From Burkholderiales bacterium (GTDB taxonomy: Bacteria > Pseudomonadota > Gammaproteobacteria > Burkholderiales > Casimicrobiaceae), in assembly GCA_025354165.1 (NCBI GenBank), contig JANXNI010000081.1, positions 1 through 64,000 of the forward strand: a DNA stretch of 64,000 nucleotides, in the 5' to 3' direction. The notes beneath the pieces are model-generated. The model was not told the origin of the DNA and ran no database searches. It saw only the letters and a program-made list of their open reading frames with translations. Below, one piece after another: positions 1 through 8,538 of this stretch. The position numbers and the translations under genes are program-made. Within the stretch, counting starts at the first letter, position 1, and each line of letters begins with the position of its first letter.

Positions 1-75
1 CAAATGTCAGACACGGTTTCGCGTCTGGCCAAGGGTGCGGCTAAAGCTGCTGCGCCTGCTGCTGTCGCTGCTTAA
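1..75 (+). CDS. rpsP: 30S ribosomal protein S16, C-terminal end only
   Basis: Only the last 24 codons and a TAA stop are inside the window. The tail reads QMSDTVSRLAKG followed by an Ala/Lys-rich end, which fits the end of beta-proteobacterial S16, a small 30S assembly protein. The assignment leans strongly on context: rimM, trmD and rplS follow in the same direction, the standard rpsP-rimM-trmD-rplS operon. The gene start lies outside the window. Confidence 0.8.
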   Translation, partial: QMSDTVSRLAKGAAKAAAPAAVAA

Positions 76-119
76 GTTCGCTGTTTGCGGTGCGGTGATC
101 CCAGTGATCGCTGGCCGCG

Positions 120-722
120 ATGGTCGGTAGCGTGACGAAGCCAGAAAATAGCGCGGTTGAGCCTGTCGCAGACAGTGCTCCCGCCTCAGTCGCGGCTCCT
201 TTGGGGGGTTCGTCCAGCGCCGCGCCCAATCTCATTGCACTTGCTAAAGTAGGTCGCCCGTACGGATTGACCGGCGCGTTGCATTGGTATCCGTACTCGA
301 AAGACGCGCAGACCCTGCTCAAGGCGCGCGACGTGATGATCGGCACGACGATGTACGCCGTGACCCGCTCGCGTCGTCATGGCGAAAGCATCGTCGCTGA
401 AATTGTCGGCGTCACATCGCCCGAAGCTGCCGCTCGTCTCACCAACAAAGAAATCTTTGTCGACAAATCGTACTTTGCGGCGTTGCCTGAGGGCGAGTAT
501 TACTGGATCGATTTGATCGGTCTAACCTGTACAAATGGTGAACGCGTTTTCGGTGAAATCGCGGAGATTTTTGAGTCCGGCGCACATCCGATTTTGCGCG
601 TCAAACGGCCCGCTACCGATCCCACGCCCGGTGATGAGCTGATCCCATTCGTCGACGCCATTGTGCGCTCGGTGGATATTGCCGCACGTCGTGTTGACGT
701 GGACTGGGAAGGCATCGAGTAG
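120..722 (+). CDS. rimM: Ribosome maturation factor RimM
   Basis: RimM binds S19 and helps mature the 3' domain of 16S rRNA in the 30S subunit. The 200-residue product has a low-complexity Ala/Ser/Pro extension (about residues 1-37), then the RimM N-terminal barrel beginning IALAKVGRPYGLTGALHW, and a PRC-barrel half starting near residue 125 (EYYWIDLIGL). It is longer than the usual ~170 residues because of the N-terminal extension; an internal start would remove this, but no better start with a ribosome-binding site is seen. It sits 44 bases after rpsP and precedes trmD in the usual operon. Confidence 0.95.
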   Translation: MVGSVTKPENSAVEPVADSAPASVAAPLGGSSSAAPNLIALAKVGRPYGLTGALHWYPYSKDAQTLLKARDVMIGTTMYAVTRSRRHGESIVAEIVGVTSPEAAARLTNKEIFVDKSYFAALPEGEYYWIDLIGLTCTNGERVFGEIAEIFESGAHPILRVKRPATDPTPGDELIPFVDAIVRSVDIAARRVDVDWEGIE

Positions 723-872
723 TGCAAGGGCGCCTCCAAAAATTCGCTTTATCGGGATGCAGTGTTATGCGCGCGGCGCACAGCAACCGGAATGTACGCC
801 CTGGTACATGAGGATTGCGAGCACCGCGCAACGACATAATGCGCCCGAGACGTGATTTTTGGAGCCGTCCTC

Positions 873-1613
873 ATGCTGTCGATCTCATTGATCGCCGCGT
901 TTCCTGAGCTTGTTGAACACGCCCTTGACTACGGCGTGACGGGTCGTGCGCGGCGGCAAGGCTTGTGGCGTTGGCAAGGTTTTGCCCTGCATGATTTTGC
1001 GACCGACGCGCGGAAATCCATCGACGCCCGCCCCGCTGCAGGTGGTCCCGGCATGGTGCTGATGCCTGTGCCTTTGGATGCTGCCTTGGCCGCCGCGCGC
1101 CAATGGCACGGCGAGAAATCGTGCGTAGTTTTCATGAGCCCGGACGGCGCACCGCTAGAGCAAGCCCGCATCCGCGAATTTGCGCAAAACACACACATCA
1201 CGTTTGTTGCAGGCCGATACGAAGGCATCGACCAACGCTGGATTGACGCCAATGCCGACGCCATAGTTTCGGTAGGTGATTACGTGCTTTCCGGTGGTGA
1301 GTTAGCTGCAGCAGTCGTCATTGATAGCTGCGTGCGCCTGCTGCCGGGAGCCTTGGGTGACGCCGAATCCGCCACCTTTGAATCGTTTGCTGACGGCAAA
1401 CTGGACTGGCCGCAGTATGCGCTCACTGCATCGGGGGCCGAGCAAATCCCGGCAGAGCTCGCCAAGGGTGATCACGCAACCGTCAACCGCTGGCGCATCA
1501 AACAAGCACTCATCCGCACTTGGATGCGCCGCCCCGATTTGCTGGCACGAGCTAATCTCTCATTGGAAGAGATCGCCATGCTCGACGAATTTACCGAAAT
1601 CGGGTTAAAATAA
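873..1613 (+). CDS. trmD: tRNA (guanine-37-N1) methyltransferase
   Basis: TrmD methylates G37 of tRNAs that read CNN codons, preventing +1 frameshifting, using S-adenosylmethionine bound in a trefoil knot. The knot motifs are visible: GRYEGIDQR near residue 110 and SVGDYVLSGGELAA near residue 130. A GTG at 852 would add seven residues; the ATG at 873 is chosen because it has GGAG eight bases upstream and starts the protein at the usual point (MLSISLIAAFPE against the family's M-x-I-x-I-I-S-x-F-P-E). The 246-residue length is normal. Third gene of the rpsP-rimM-trmD-rplS operon. Confidence 0.95.
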   Translation: MLSISLIAAFPELVEHALDYGVTGRARRQGLWRWQGFALHDFATDARKSIDARPAAGGPGMVLMPVPLDAALAAARQWHGEKSCVVFMSPDGAPLEQARIREFAQNTHITFVAGRYEGIDQRWIDANADAIVSVGDYVLSGGELAAAVVIDSCVRLLPGALGDAESATFESFADGKLDWPQYALTASGAEQIPAELAKGDHATVNRWRIKQALIRTWMRRPDLLARANLSLEEIAMLDEFTEIGLK

Positions 1614-1715
1614 AAGGCTTACTGAAATTTCCTGCTTGTTTCATCGCTTGCCCCGGCAGCACTGGAACACACGGAACCTGATGTGTGTTGAGCGCAGGGC
1701 AATGTTCCCCGCGTA

Positions 1716-1738
1716 GATCAAAGCTTCAAGCCTTGATC
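1716..1738 (+). other. Hairpin in the trmD-rplS leader
   Basis: In the 183-base gap between trmD and rplS, bases 1716-1724 and 1730-1738 form an 8-of-9 pair stem (GATCAAAGC / GCCTTGATC, loop TTCAA). There is no T-run after it, so it is not a standard terminator. It may be part of the leader RNA ahead of rplS. The role is unknown. Confidence 0.3.
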
Positions 1739-1796
1739 GCACACCGCTCAGACTCTGAAAACACCAAAATAATCGTTACGAAGTTAGGGAACTGAA

Positions 1797-2177
1797 ATGT
1801 CAAAATTTTTGATCGCGCAGATCGAGGCTGAAGAAATCGCCCGTCTGAACAAGACCGTCCCAGCGTTCGCGCCAGGCGACACGGTCATTGTTAGCGTGAA
1901 CGTCGTTGAAGGCGAGCGCAAACGCATTCAGGCTTTCGAAGGCACCGTCATCGCCAAGCGGAACAAGGGCCTTAACAGCTCGTTCATCGTGCGCAAAATC
2001 TCGAACGGTGAAGGCGTTGAGCGTACGTTCCAGACTTACTCCACGCTGATCGCAACGATCGAAGTCAAACGCCGTGGTGACGTTCGTCGCGCCAAGCTGT
2101 ACTACCTCCGTGATCGTTCGGGCAAGTCCGCACGTATCAAAGAAAAGCTGTCTTTCAACAAGACACGCAAGGCATAA
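1797..2177 (+). CDS. rplS: 50S ribosomal protein L19
   Basis: L19 lies at the 30S-50S interface. The 126-residue protein is a full-length match to the family, with the conserved [18 protein letters not shown] region early and the [20 protein letters not shown] end. Its basic composition is typical. It follows trmD after a 183-base gap that contains a hairpin, and a strong intrinsic terminator follows at 2217-2242, so this marks the end of the ribosomal operon. Confidence 0.98.
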   Translation: MSKFLIAQIEAEEIARLNKTVPAFAPGDTVIVSVNVVEGERKRIQAFEGTVIAKRNKGLNSSFIVRKISNGEGVERTFQTYSTLIATIEVKRRGDVRRAKLYYLRDRSGKSARIKEKLSFNKTRKA

Positions 2178-2216
2178 GACCCGACGCGCTGCCGAACAGC
2201 AGCGTGAATCCGCTAA

Positions 2217-2242
2217 CAAAACGGCCCGTCAGGGCCGTTTTG
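2217..2242 (+). terminator. Intrinsic terminator after rplS
   Basis: A 10-bp perfect stem (AAAACGGCCC, 2218-2227, with GGGCCGTTTT, 2232-2241) and a four-base loop. The A/T ends make it work in both directions, but the only gene pointing into it is rplS. Confidence 0.9.
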
Positions 2243-2338
2243 CATTTTCGACATTTAAACCCCACGTCAGTGCGGTGACCGCCCCCATTTTTCCGAGTGG
2301 GGCTATCATCCCTTCAACCTATTTGTCCAATTGAGTGC

Positions 2339-4180
2339 ATGCGCAACAGTCTTTACGACGCGCTCGAAGTATCGCCGTCAGCATCGACCCCGACGATTCA
2401 GACTGCATTGCGCAGTGTCGTCCGCCGTTTCTGGTCAGTGCCGCGTGATGCGTCAGGCGATTCCGAAGAAGCAGTGCGTTTCGCGGCACTCGCCGGGGCC
2501 ATTCTGGTCGATCGCATTCGACGCAAGGACTACGACGCTGCTCTGAATCCGGGCGTCGGTGCCGGCCCTTGGCGTCTACCCATCGGCGGATCGGCGGCGC
2601 GCGATGCGGCAGCTGAGGCAGGTAGCACCCAATCACGCATTCTGGCGGAGAACGGCGGAAGCGTGTCGCAGCTATCGGTCGAGGCGTCGACGCCGAGGTC
2701 TCTACCGGGCGTAGACGCACTCGCTGATCCATTGGCGGACGGTACGGCTTGGTCGTCCCCTATGGTTTGGCTCGGACTAGCGACTGCTTTGACTCTGGTG
2801 GTATTTGCTTGCGTGTGGTTCGTGGCGGTGTGGTTTCAGGGGTCAACGGCCTACGGTTTTGTTAGTGCCACAGCCGCTATCGTGGCGCTGATGATTGCCG
2901 CATTTATGTTGAGTCGTCCAAAAGAAGCGATGGGCCCCGCCGCTGGTTTATCGCGACTTGGCATCATCAAATGGCGACGCGAAGGCTCGGTCTTCATCGG
3001 CGTACCGCCGCCGCAACACGATACTGCATGGATATTCAAGCTGCGACTCATGGAGTTGACGCGCAGCGCCGCCGGCTTTGTCACCGCGACCAACGTTCAG
3101 CGCCGACTGTTTGCGCGGATCATTGACTACGCCATTGTCGGGATTGTTCTGTACGCCGTTTTGGCGCTGGGCGACCGCTTGATTGACTGGGGGGACGGGT
3201 GGTTCATGTTGATCCGTTCGCCTTTCGCGTTGCCCGTGCTCGTCGTGCTTGCCACGATTCCATTGGAGGCGTTTTCGCTGAAAACATTTCGAACCACACC
3301 GGGTAAGTGGTTGATGGGGCTCGTCGTGGTGTCGGGCATTACATGCCCCGCCGATCACCGCAAACCCGGCACCGTGCAACTCGCTTGGGCACGAGCAACG
3401 CGCTCGGCCTGGGCGGGGGCGGCCGTGGGCATTTGGCCAGTGGCGTTGTTCCGGCTGGCGAGTAATTGGCGCGACATCCGGGATCGCGAAGCCGACTGGG
3501 ACGCGTACGGCGACTCGGTCGTCATGGCGCGGCCGATGGCTCTGACGACGGTGGCCACTGGGCTCGCGGTCGTTTTAGCGACGGTGCTTATTCTGGCGTC
3601 TGGTTGGCGCCGTGACTACGCCGCAGCCTGGCCGCATTTGGCGGCGTGGGCGGCGACGTCGGAATCAGCGCTTTCACGACTTGTGCTTCCGAGGGCGACT
3701 GAGCCTGTATCGGTGGTCGCAACGCCTGCCGTCGTTTCGGCTGAGCCGGCTCCACCTGCGCCGGCGATGTCAGAGCCCACTCCGTCCGTGCCAGCACCGA
3801 CGCCGTCGCCTGTTGTTCCGAAGCTAGACCCTGTGACTGTCAAACCCGTCGCGCCGACAGCCGCTTCGGGCAACGACGCACAAGTGGATCAACAAGTCAG
3901 CGCGGCGCATGCACGGCGGGCGCGCATCGACGGCTACGCGCGACAAGTGGAAAGCGCCCGTCGCTCGGGAGGCACGGTCAACTACGCTAGTCTGCAAGGT
4001 AGTTGTCAGCGCTGGACGGTAGATCAACCGGGAAATGCCGAAGCCTGGCGCTGTCTGGGTTTGGCGCAATTTCAAAATGGCGCAGGGCGCGACTCACTGC
4101 CGGCGCTTCGGCAATCGCTCAAACTCGGTTCGAAAGACCCGCAGGTTGAGGATGCCATTTTGCGGATTCTACGGCCTTAA
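2339..4180 (+). CDS. J-domain-like / RDD membrane protein
   Basis: No characterised family covers the whole 613-residue product. Residues 1-70 resemble a DnaJ J-domain (NSLYDALEVSPSAS, then a long amphipathic helix), but the catalytic HPD is absent (VPRD stands in that region), so Hsp70 stimulation is doubtful. Two membrane segments follow at about 140-195. An RDD domain lies near 255-390 (RRLFARIIDYAIVG; TPGKWLMGLVVV), a membrane family of unclear function. After a further membrane helix comes a Pro/Ala/Val-rich linker and a C-terminal TPR-like end (NAEAWRCLGLAQFQNG). The ATG at 2339 is preferred to a GTG at 2297 because it begins right at the J-like fold. It is single, after the rplS terminator. 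Confidence 0.75.
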   Translation: MRNSLYDALEVSPSASTPTIQTALRSVVRRFWSVPRDASGDSEEAVRFAALAGAILVDRIRRKDYDAALNPGVGAGPWRLPIGGSAARDAAAEAGSTQSRILAENGGSVSQLSVEASTPRSLPGVDALADPLADGTAWSSPMVWLGLATALTLVVFACVWFVAVWFQGSTAYGFVSATAAIVALMIAAFMLSRPKEAMGPAAGLSRLGIIKWRREGSVFIGVPPPQHDTAWIFKLRLMELTRSAAGFVTATNVQRRLFARIIDYAIVGIVLYAVLALGDRLIDWGDGWFMLIRSPFALPVLVVLATIPLEAFSLKTFRTTPGKWLMGLVVVSGITCPADHRKPGTVQLAWARATRSAWAGAAVGIWPVALFRLASNWRDIRDREADWDAYGDSVVMARPMALTTVATGLAVVLATVLILASGWRRDYAAAWPHLAAWAATSESALSRLVLPRATEPVSVVATPAVVSAEPAPPAPAMSEPTPSVPAPTPSPVVPKLDPVTVKPVAPTAASGNDAQVDQQVSAAHARRARIDGYARQVESARRSGGTVNYASLQGSCQRWTVDQPGNAEAWRCLGLAQFQNGAGRDSLPALRQSLKLGSKDPQVEDAILRILRP

Positions 4181-4237
4181 TATCGTCCTAAAAAGCGCCG
4201 ATTTTCACGGCTGCAGTTTGCGCGGAACGGTGGCGTT

Positions 4238-4489
4238 TTACTTTCGCCGCAACACAAACGTAAATTCGCCGTTTGCCACCGACTGATCAATCAACGAATT
4301 GCCAGTTTGCCGCGAGAACGCCTGAAAATCGCGTTGTGAGGCCGGGTCAGTCGCCACCACTTTTAGCACCTGACCGCTCTTCATGTCGTTGAGTGCTTTT
4401 TTTGTACGCAAAATCGGCAGTGGGCAGTTGAGGCCACGCGCATCGACTTCACGGTCGGCAGAAGAGGGCGTCAGTGCGAGATCCGTCAT
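4238..4489 (-). CDS. TusA/SirA-family sulfurtransferase
   Basis: TusA-family proteins carry sulfur as a persulfide on one cysteine, for tRNA thiolation or other sulfur-transfer routes. The 83-residue protein has the signature DARGLNCPLPILRTKKAL with the sulfur-carrying Cys in CPLP, followed by the SGQVLKVVATDP strand. The length matches the family. It is convergent with the J-like/RDD gene and lies downstream of dolP on the same strand (57 bases). Whether it is true TusA or another member cannot be told from sequence alone. Confidence 0.9.
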   Translation of the reverse strand: MTDLALTPSSADREVDARGLNCPLPILRTKKALNDMKSGQVLKVVATDPASQRDFQAFSRQTGNSLIDQSVANGEFTFVLRRK

Positions 4490-4546
4490 TATCTTTGGTC
4501 GGCCGAGAGGCCGCTTGTTACAAGGCTTAAAGCCGATTGCCTGATT

Positions 4547-5146
4547 TTAATCGAGATACTCGAATAAGCGAACCACGCGCAAAACCCCGCTGGTCGTGCT
4601 TGCGAGCTGAGTCGCGGTATCGGCTTCGCTGCGTTTAACAATGCCGAGCAGGAACACCACGCCGGCCTCGGTGACGACCTTGACATGGTTTGCCTGAAAA
4701 CGGTTGGCTTCGAGAAAGCGCGTTTTCACGACCGTCGTCAGCCGCGTATCGTTGCTCACCGACATCACGCCCGCTTGCGGCCCGACGACCAGTTCATTGA
4801 AGATGCGCGTAATGCCTTTGACCGTGGAAATTTCCGCTTCAACGCCGCGTTTCACCTCGTCGGTGACCGCTTCGCCACTCACCAGCACCTGACGGTTGTA
4901 GCTCGTGATATTCACATGAACCTGACCACCAAATCGCGACTTGACGCGCAGCAGAGCCGAACTCTCAATGCTTTGATCGTCGACAAAGGTGCCAGGAGAG
5001 CGCCGGTCTTCGGCAATCGCTACGGTCGCCGCAGCGCCGCCAATCACCAACGGAACGCAGGCAGAGGTGAGTATCGTCACCGTAAGCGCAGCGAGTGTGA
5101 TGCCCAGCATTTTGATAGCGGTCGATTTATTGTGGCGTTGGGTCAT
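4547..5146 (-). CDS. dolP: Dual BON-domain outer-membrane lipoprotein (DolP/YraP-like)
   Basis: DolP is an outer-membrane lipoprotein that binds anionic phospholipids and supports envelope integrity. The 199-residue protein has a signal peptide with a likely lipid-attachment Cys (TILTSAC, near residue 27), then two BON domains (about 50-120 and 125-197). The start at 5146 is chosen because it has AGGAGA just upstream and gives a clean signal peptide; the frame is open further upstream but that part overlaps yraN. It lies 88 bases after yraN in the lpoA-yraN-dolP cluster. The SIS-domain gene diaA that often sits between yraN and dolP is absent. Confidence 0.88.
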   Translation of the reverse strand: MTQRHNKSTAIKMLGITLAALTVTILTSACVPLVIGGAAATVAIAEDRRSPGTFVDDQSIESSALLRVKSRFGGQVHVNITSYNRQVLVSGEAVTDEVKRGVEAEISTVKGITRIFNELVVGPQAGVMSVSNDTRLTTVVKTRFLEANRFQANHVKVVTEAGVVFLLGIVKRSEADTATQLASTTSGVLRVVRLFEYLD

Positions 5147-5234
5147 AACTGTCTCCTGAAAGATTTGATTATCGCCGTGCAATGCGTCAGACGTGCTGGA
5201 ATCGCTCGCGGTTCCACCGAGGACGCTAGGGCCG

Positions 5235-5576
5235 TCACGCACCAAAAACATTCTTCTCCCAAACCGGCGCGCTTTTTCCATCGAACAAGACGGCGTCCAC
5301 CCGACATGCGGGTGTATTCGGCAAAGCGCTGAGATACAGTCCGATCGCGCGCTGCAGCTTCGCCTGTTTTTGCGCGCCGATGCTCGCAATCGCGCCGCCG
5401 AAACGTTGGCTTTGGCGCTTGCGAACCTCAATGAACACGAGGGTCGCACCGTCTTTCATGATCAGGTCAATTTCGCCGAGCCGACAACGCCAGTTGCGCG
5501 CCACCAGCGTTAGCCCGGCAGCTTTCAGGAAAGTCTCGGCTTCACGTTCGTGTTGTTCTCCGTCGACTGTGGTCAC
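5235..5576 (-). CDS. yraN: YraN-family endonuclease-like protein
   Basis: YraN (UPF0102) has a Holliday-junction-resolvase/restriction-like fold; its biological role is not settled. The 113-residue protein shows the family core: EREAETFLKAAGL, RNWRCRLGEIDLIM and FIEVRKRQSQRFG, with the E-I-D-L and E-V-R/K catalytic-type positions. It begins with GTG at 5576, overlapping the lpoA stop by four bases (GTGA), so translation is probably coupled to lpoA. Confidence 0.92.
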   Translation of the reverse strand: MTTVDGEQHEREAETFLKAAGLTLVARNWRCRLGEIDLIMKDGATLVFIEVRKRQSQRFGGAIASIGAQKQAKLQRAIGLYLSALPNTPACRVDAVLFDGKSAPVWEKNVFGA

Positions 5577-6676
5577 GGGCCTACTTTAACCAATGTTCGC
5601 TCGCGAAATTCACCGATGATGGGTTGCCGTCGATATTGCGCATCTTTTAGCGTGAGTTGGCCAATAGCCCCGTCGAACGAGACCGGCAGCGTGTCTCGCC
5701 CCGCCGCAATCACCAGACGCGCGGCATCCAGACCCAGCGCATACAGCCGCGCGAGCGTTGGCGAAAGCGCGCTGCTCGGCATGTACTGCGCAAACTCTGT
5801 GCGCTCGGCATCGACGATCCAAGGCGCGTCGGCGATACGAATGCCGGTCCAGTCAACGGTGCGATCCAGAGCCACCTCGAAACTCGCGCTGGTGACGTAA
5901 ACAGCCATGCCGCGCAAATAAGGCCGAAGCTCTGTCAGAACCCCGCCACTGCCCGCAAACAACACACAATCGACGTTCTCGTTGCGCCATTTTTCGGCCG
6001 CACGCCGCCAGCCATCGCGGTTCGGCAGGCTGATCGTCGGCAACGGCGTGACCGACCGATCGCGCCAATACGTTGTAATCGCCACGCTAACACGCGACGA
6101 CATGGCCCCCGCTGACTCGGCCAGAATCGGTTTGCGACAGGCGTCGTCCGATGCCTGTTGCGCAACTGCCTCGGCTTCGCTTTCGAGATCGGGAGACAGG
6201 ACGGACAGCGGTTGCGGAGGCACGGTGCCGAGCGGTGACAGCATCAGCGTGGGTTTCGGTGATTGCAATTTGGCGAGCGCCAACGCTGTGACGTCAGTGC
6301 GCCCGAGCGGCCCGACCACCCAGTCGGTGTCTGGCGTGACGCAGCGCTCATACGCTTGCACCACCCCATCGACGCCGTACGCGCATTCAAGCACGCTGAT
6401 CTCCGCCTTTCGGGTTGCGAATACCGCACCAATGCCATCCCGCACCACGCTCGCAGCACGACGTAGCTGTGCGTTATCGAGCGGTAACAGCACGACGACG
6501 CGGAGCATTTGCAGCTTGGAATCCGCCGCTTGCGCTAAAGTGCGAGGCAAATCCGACACGATCCCGCTGGGCGCAAGTGTTTGCGCGCTGACGGGCATCG
6601 TAGAAATCAGCATCCCAAGCAACGACGCGGTCAGACAGGCTTCCGAGCCCGCTTTGAATTGCCAACCTACACTCAT
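5573..6676 (-). CDS. LpoA-like penicillin-binding protein activator
   Basis: The 367-residue product has a signal peptide (cleavage near VSA-Q) and a periplasmic-binding-protein-like fold of the LpoA C-terminal type, with segments such as LRVVVLLPLDNAQLRRAA and WVVGPLGRTDVTALAL. LpoA activates PBP1A peptidoglycan synthesis. Identification rests on fold-like features plus the conserved context: divergent from rsmI and upstream of yraN and dolP, as in many proteobacteria. Oddly, no lipobox Cys is seen, so this version may be soluble in the periplasm. The start at 6676 gives the signal peptide; its ATG is seven bases from the divergent rsmI ATG. Confidence 0.8.
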   Translation of the reverse strand: MSVGWQFKAGSEACLTASLLGMLISTMPVSAQTLAPSGIVSDLPRTLAQAADSKLQMLRVVVLLPLDNAQLRRAASVVRDGIGAVFATRKAEISVLECAYGVDGVVQAYERCVTPDTDWVVGPLGRTDVTALALAKLQSPKPTLMLSPLGTVPPQPLSVLSPDLESEAEAVAQQASDDACRKPILAESAGAMSSRVSVAITTYWRDRSVTPLPTISLPNRDGWRRAAEKWRNENVDCVLFAGSGGVLTELRPYLRGMAVYVTSASFEVALDRTVDWTGIRIADAPWIVDAERTEFAQYMPSSALSPTLARLYALGLDAARLVIAAGRDTLPVSFDGAIGQLTLKDAQYRRQPIIGEFRERTLVKVGP

Positions 6677-6683
6677 AAACGCA

Positions 6684-7544
6684 ATGTCCGAACCGTCAGA
6701 ATTTGAAATTGCATTGTATGTAGTGGCGACGCCTTTGGGGAACCTGGCTGACATCACCAAACGCGCGGTTTCGGTGTTCACGCAAGTTCCGGTGATCGCT
6801 TGCGAGGACACGCGGGTGACGCGCGATCTGCTGCGGCTTTTGGGCATTCCGGCTCCGGTGTTGTTCTCCGTGCGCGAGCACAATGAGCGCGAAGCGGCGG
6901 ATTCCGTGATTGCGCGGCTCGCGGCGGGCGAGGCGGTTGCCTATGCCAGCGACGCGGGAACGCCCGCCATTAGCGATCCTGGCGCACGTCTGGTGGCGGC
7001 GGTTCGCGAGGCCGGTTTTCCGATTATTCCGATTCCCGGCGTGAGCGCGGTCACGGCTGCATTGTCGGTCGCCGGACTCGAATCCACGGCGTTTACGTTT
7101 GTCGGCTTCGCGCCGGTGACGGTCACATCGCTCGCCCAATTTGTCGAACGCATCGCGGCACGCGTTGAAACGACCGTGTTTTTCGAATCGCCACATCGCG
7201 CCGACAAGACGCTGCAGGCGCTCGCCTCGGGCTTGCCCGTCGATTGTCGCGTGGTCATCGCACGCGAATTGACCAAAAAATTCGAGACCATCGTCGCGCT
7301 GCCTGCTGGCGAGATTGACGCATGGCGTGTTGCCAATGCGGAACGTATGCGCGGCGAGTTTGTCATTGTCGTGGCTGGGGCGGCTAGCGCCCCAGCGCAG
7401 ACGTTTGTTGATGCGCAAAAACTGTTGAGGACTTTGCTCGAAGAGTTGCCGCCCGCCAAGGCCGCAAAACTGGCGGCAAAAATCTCCGGCGAATCGCGTG
7501 AAGCGCTCTACGCGTTGGCTGAAAAATTGAAATCTGAGCGTTAA
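6684..7544 (+). CDS. rsmI: 16S rRNA (cytidine-1402-2'-O) methyltransferase
   Basis: RsmI methylates the ribose of C1402 in the 16S decoding centre using S-adenosylmethionine. The 286-residue protein has the tetrapyrrole-methylase fold: LYVVATPLGNLADITKRA at the N-terminus, EDTRVTRDLLRLLGI, ASDAGTPAISDPG, IPIPGVSAVTAALSVAG and FFESPHRADKTLQAL. The frame is open far upstream, but the ATG at 6684 is the family start. It is divergent from lpoA with only seven bases between the two start codons. A 116-bp palindromic repeat begins on the base after its stop. Confidence 0.96.
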   Translation: MSEPSEFEIALYVVATPLGNLADITKRAVSVFTQVPVIACEDTRVTRDLLRLLGIPAPVLFSVREHNEREAADSVIARLAAGEAVAYASDAGTPAISDPGARLVAAVREAGFPIIPIPGVSAVTAALSVAGLESTAFTFVGFAPVTVTSLAQFVERIAARVETTVFFESPHRADKTLQALASGLPVDCRVVIARELTKKFETIVALPAGEIDAWRVANAERMRGEFVIVVAGAASAPAQTFVDAQKLLRTLLEELPPAKAAKLAAKISGESREALYALAEKLKSER

Positions 7545-7660
7545 CAGCTTTTTTGTGAAATGACGAGTATATAAGGGCTACACGTTGTATTTTATAAAAG
7601 TCGATTAATGCCGAAAAGCATATGTTGCCCCGGTATAACGGTCGATTCCAAGAAAAGTTG
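7545..7660. repeat. 116-bp palindromic intergenic element, copy 1
   Basis: It starts CAGCTTTTTTGTGAAATG directly after the rsmI stop, has AAGGGCTA about 30 bases in, is centred exactly on TCGA (7601-7604), and the second half mirrors the first (ends AGAAAAGTTG). Only partial pairing is seen between the block ends. It fills most of the rsmI-mlaF gap. See the other copies for the shared pattern. Confidence 0.85.
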
Positions 7661-7695
7661 TTCGAAAAAATGACCACCCCGATACAATACTTTCC

Positions 7696-8538
7696 ATGAC
7701 ATTGGACTCCGTTTCTTCTCTCACCCCCGCCGCTCCAGCTATTGCTTGCGAAACGCTCGTTGAACTGAAGAACGTCAGCTTCGGCTACACCAAGGCACGG
7801 CAAATTTTGTCTGGCATTAATCTCATCGTTCCGCGCGGAAAACTGGTCGCCGTCATGGGCGGTTCCGGCTGCGGAAAGACCACGATTTTGCGGCTCTTGT
7901 GCGGCCAAATCAAGGCGACCAGTGGCGATGTATTGGTGAGCGGTCAATCGGTCGCCGAGATGAATCACGAGCAGATGTATGCGCATCGCCGCAGGCTCGG
8001 CATGCTGTTCCAGTTTGGCGCGTTGTTTACGGATCAAACCGTGTTTGAAAACATCGCCTTTCCGATGCGCGAACACACTGAATTGCCCGAAGAAATCATC
8101 CATGATCTCGTGCTCATGAAATTGAACGCCGTGGGCCTGCGAGGTGCCGCGAAACTAAAACCCAGTGAGCTTTCCGGCGGCATGGCGCGTCGCGTCGCGC
8201 TCGCGCGCACCATCGCGCTCGATCCCCAAATTGCGCTCTATGATGAGCCATTCGCGGGCCTCGATCCAATCTCGTTGTCCGTCGTTGGCCAGCTCATTCG
8301 CCGCCTGAACGATGCGCTCGGCATGACCTCGATTCTGGTCACGCACGACATCGCCGAATCATTGAAAATCGTTGACTACATTTACTTCGTTTCCGCAGGC
8401 AAAGTAGTCGCCCACGGCGACGTCGAGGCGATCAAAGCCAGCACCGATCCGTTCGTGCGGCAATTCGTCGACGGCCAGCCTGACGGCCCCGTGGGTTTTC
8501 ATTACCCGGCCAAAGCGCTTGCTGAGGATTTCGCGTGA
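7696..8538 (+). CDS. mlaF: Mla phospholipid transporter ATPase MlaF
   Basis: MlaF is the cytoplasmic ATPase of the MlaFEDB complex, which moves phospholipids between the inner membrane and the periplasmic carrier MlaC to keep outer-membrane lipid asymmetry. The 280 residues hold Walker [10 protein letters not shown], the signature LSGGMARR, Walker [14 protein letters not shown] and the switch His in LVTHDI. About 20 residues precede the usual start. It opens the mlaFEDACB operon; mlaE overlaps its stop by four bases. Confidence 0.95.
   Translation: MTLDSVSSLTPAAPAIACETLVELKNVSFGYTKARQILSGINLIVPRGKLVAVMGGSGCGKTTILRLLCGQIKATSGDVLVSGQSVAEMNHEQMYAHRRRLGMLFQFGALFTDQTVFENIAFPMREHTELPEEIIHDLVLMKLNAVGLRGAAKLKPSELSGGMARRVALARTIALDPQIALYDEPFAGLDPISLSVVGQLIRRLNDALGMTSILVTHDIAESLKIVDYIYFVSAGKVVAHGDVEAIKASTDPFVRQFVDGQPDGPVGFHYPAKALAEDFA

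Noticed and set aside
5982-6683. Upstream extension of rsmI
   Set aside because: Open in frame, but antisense to lpoA and not part of RsmI; the family start is the ATG at 6684.
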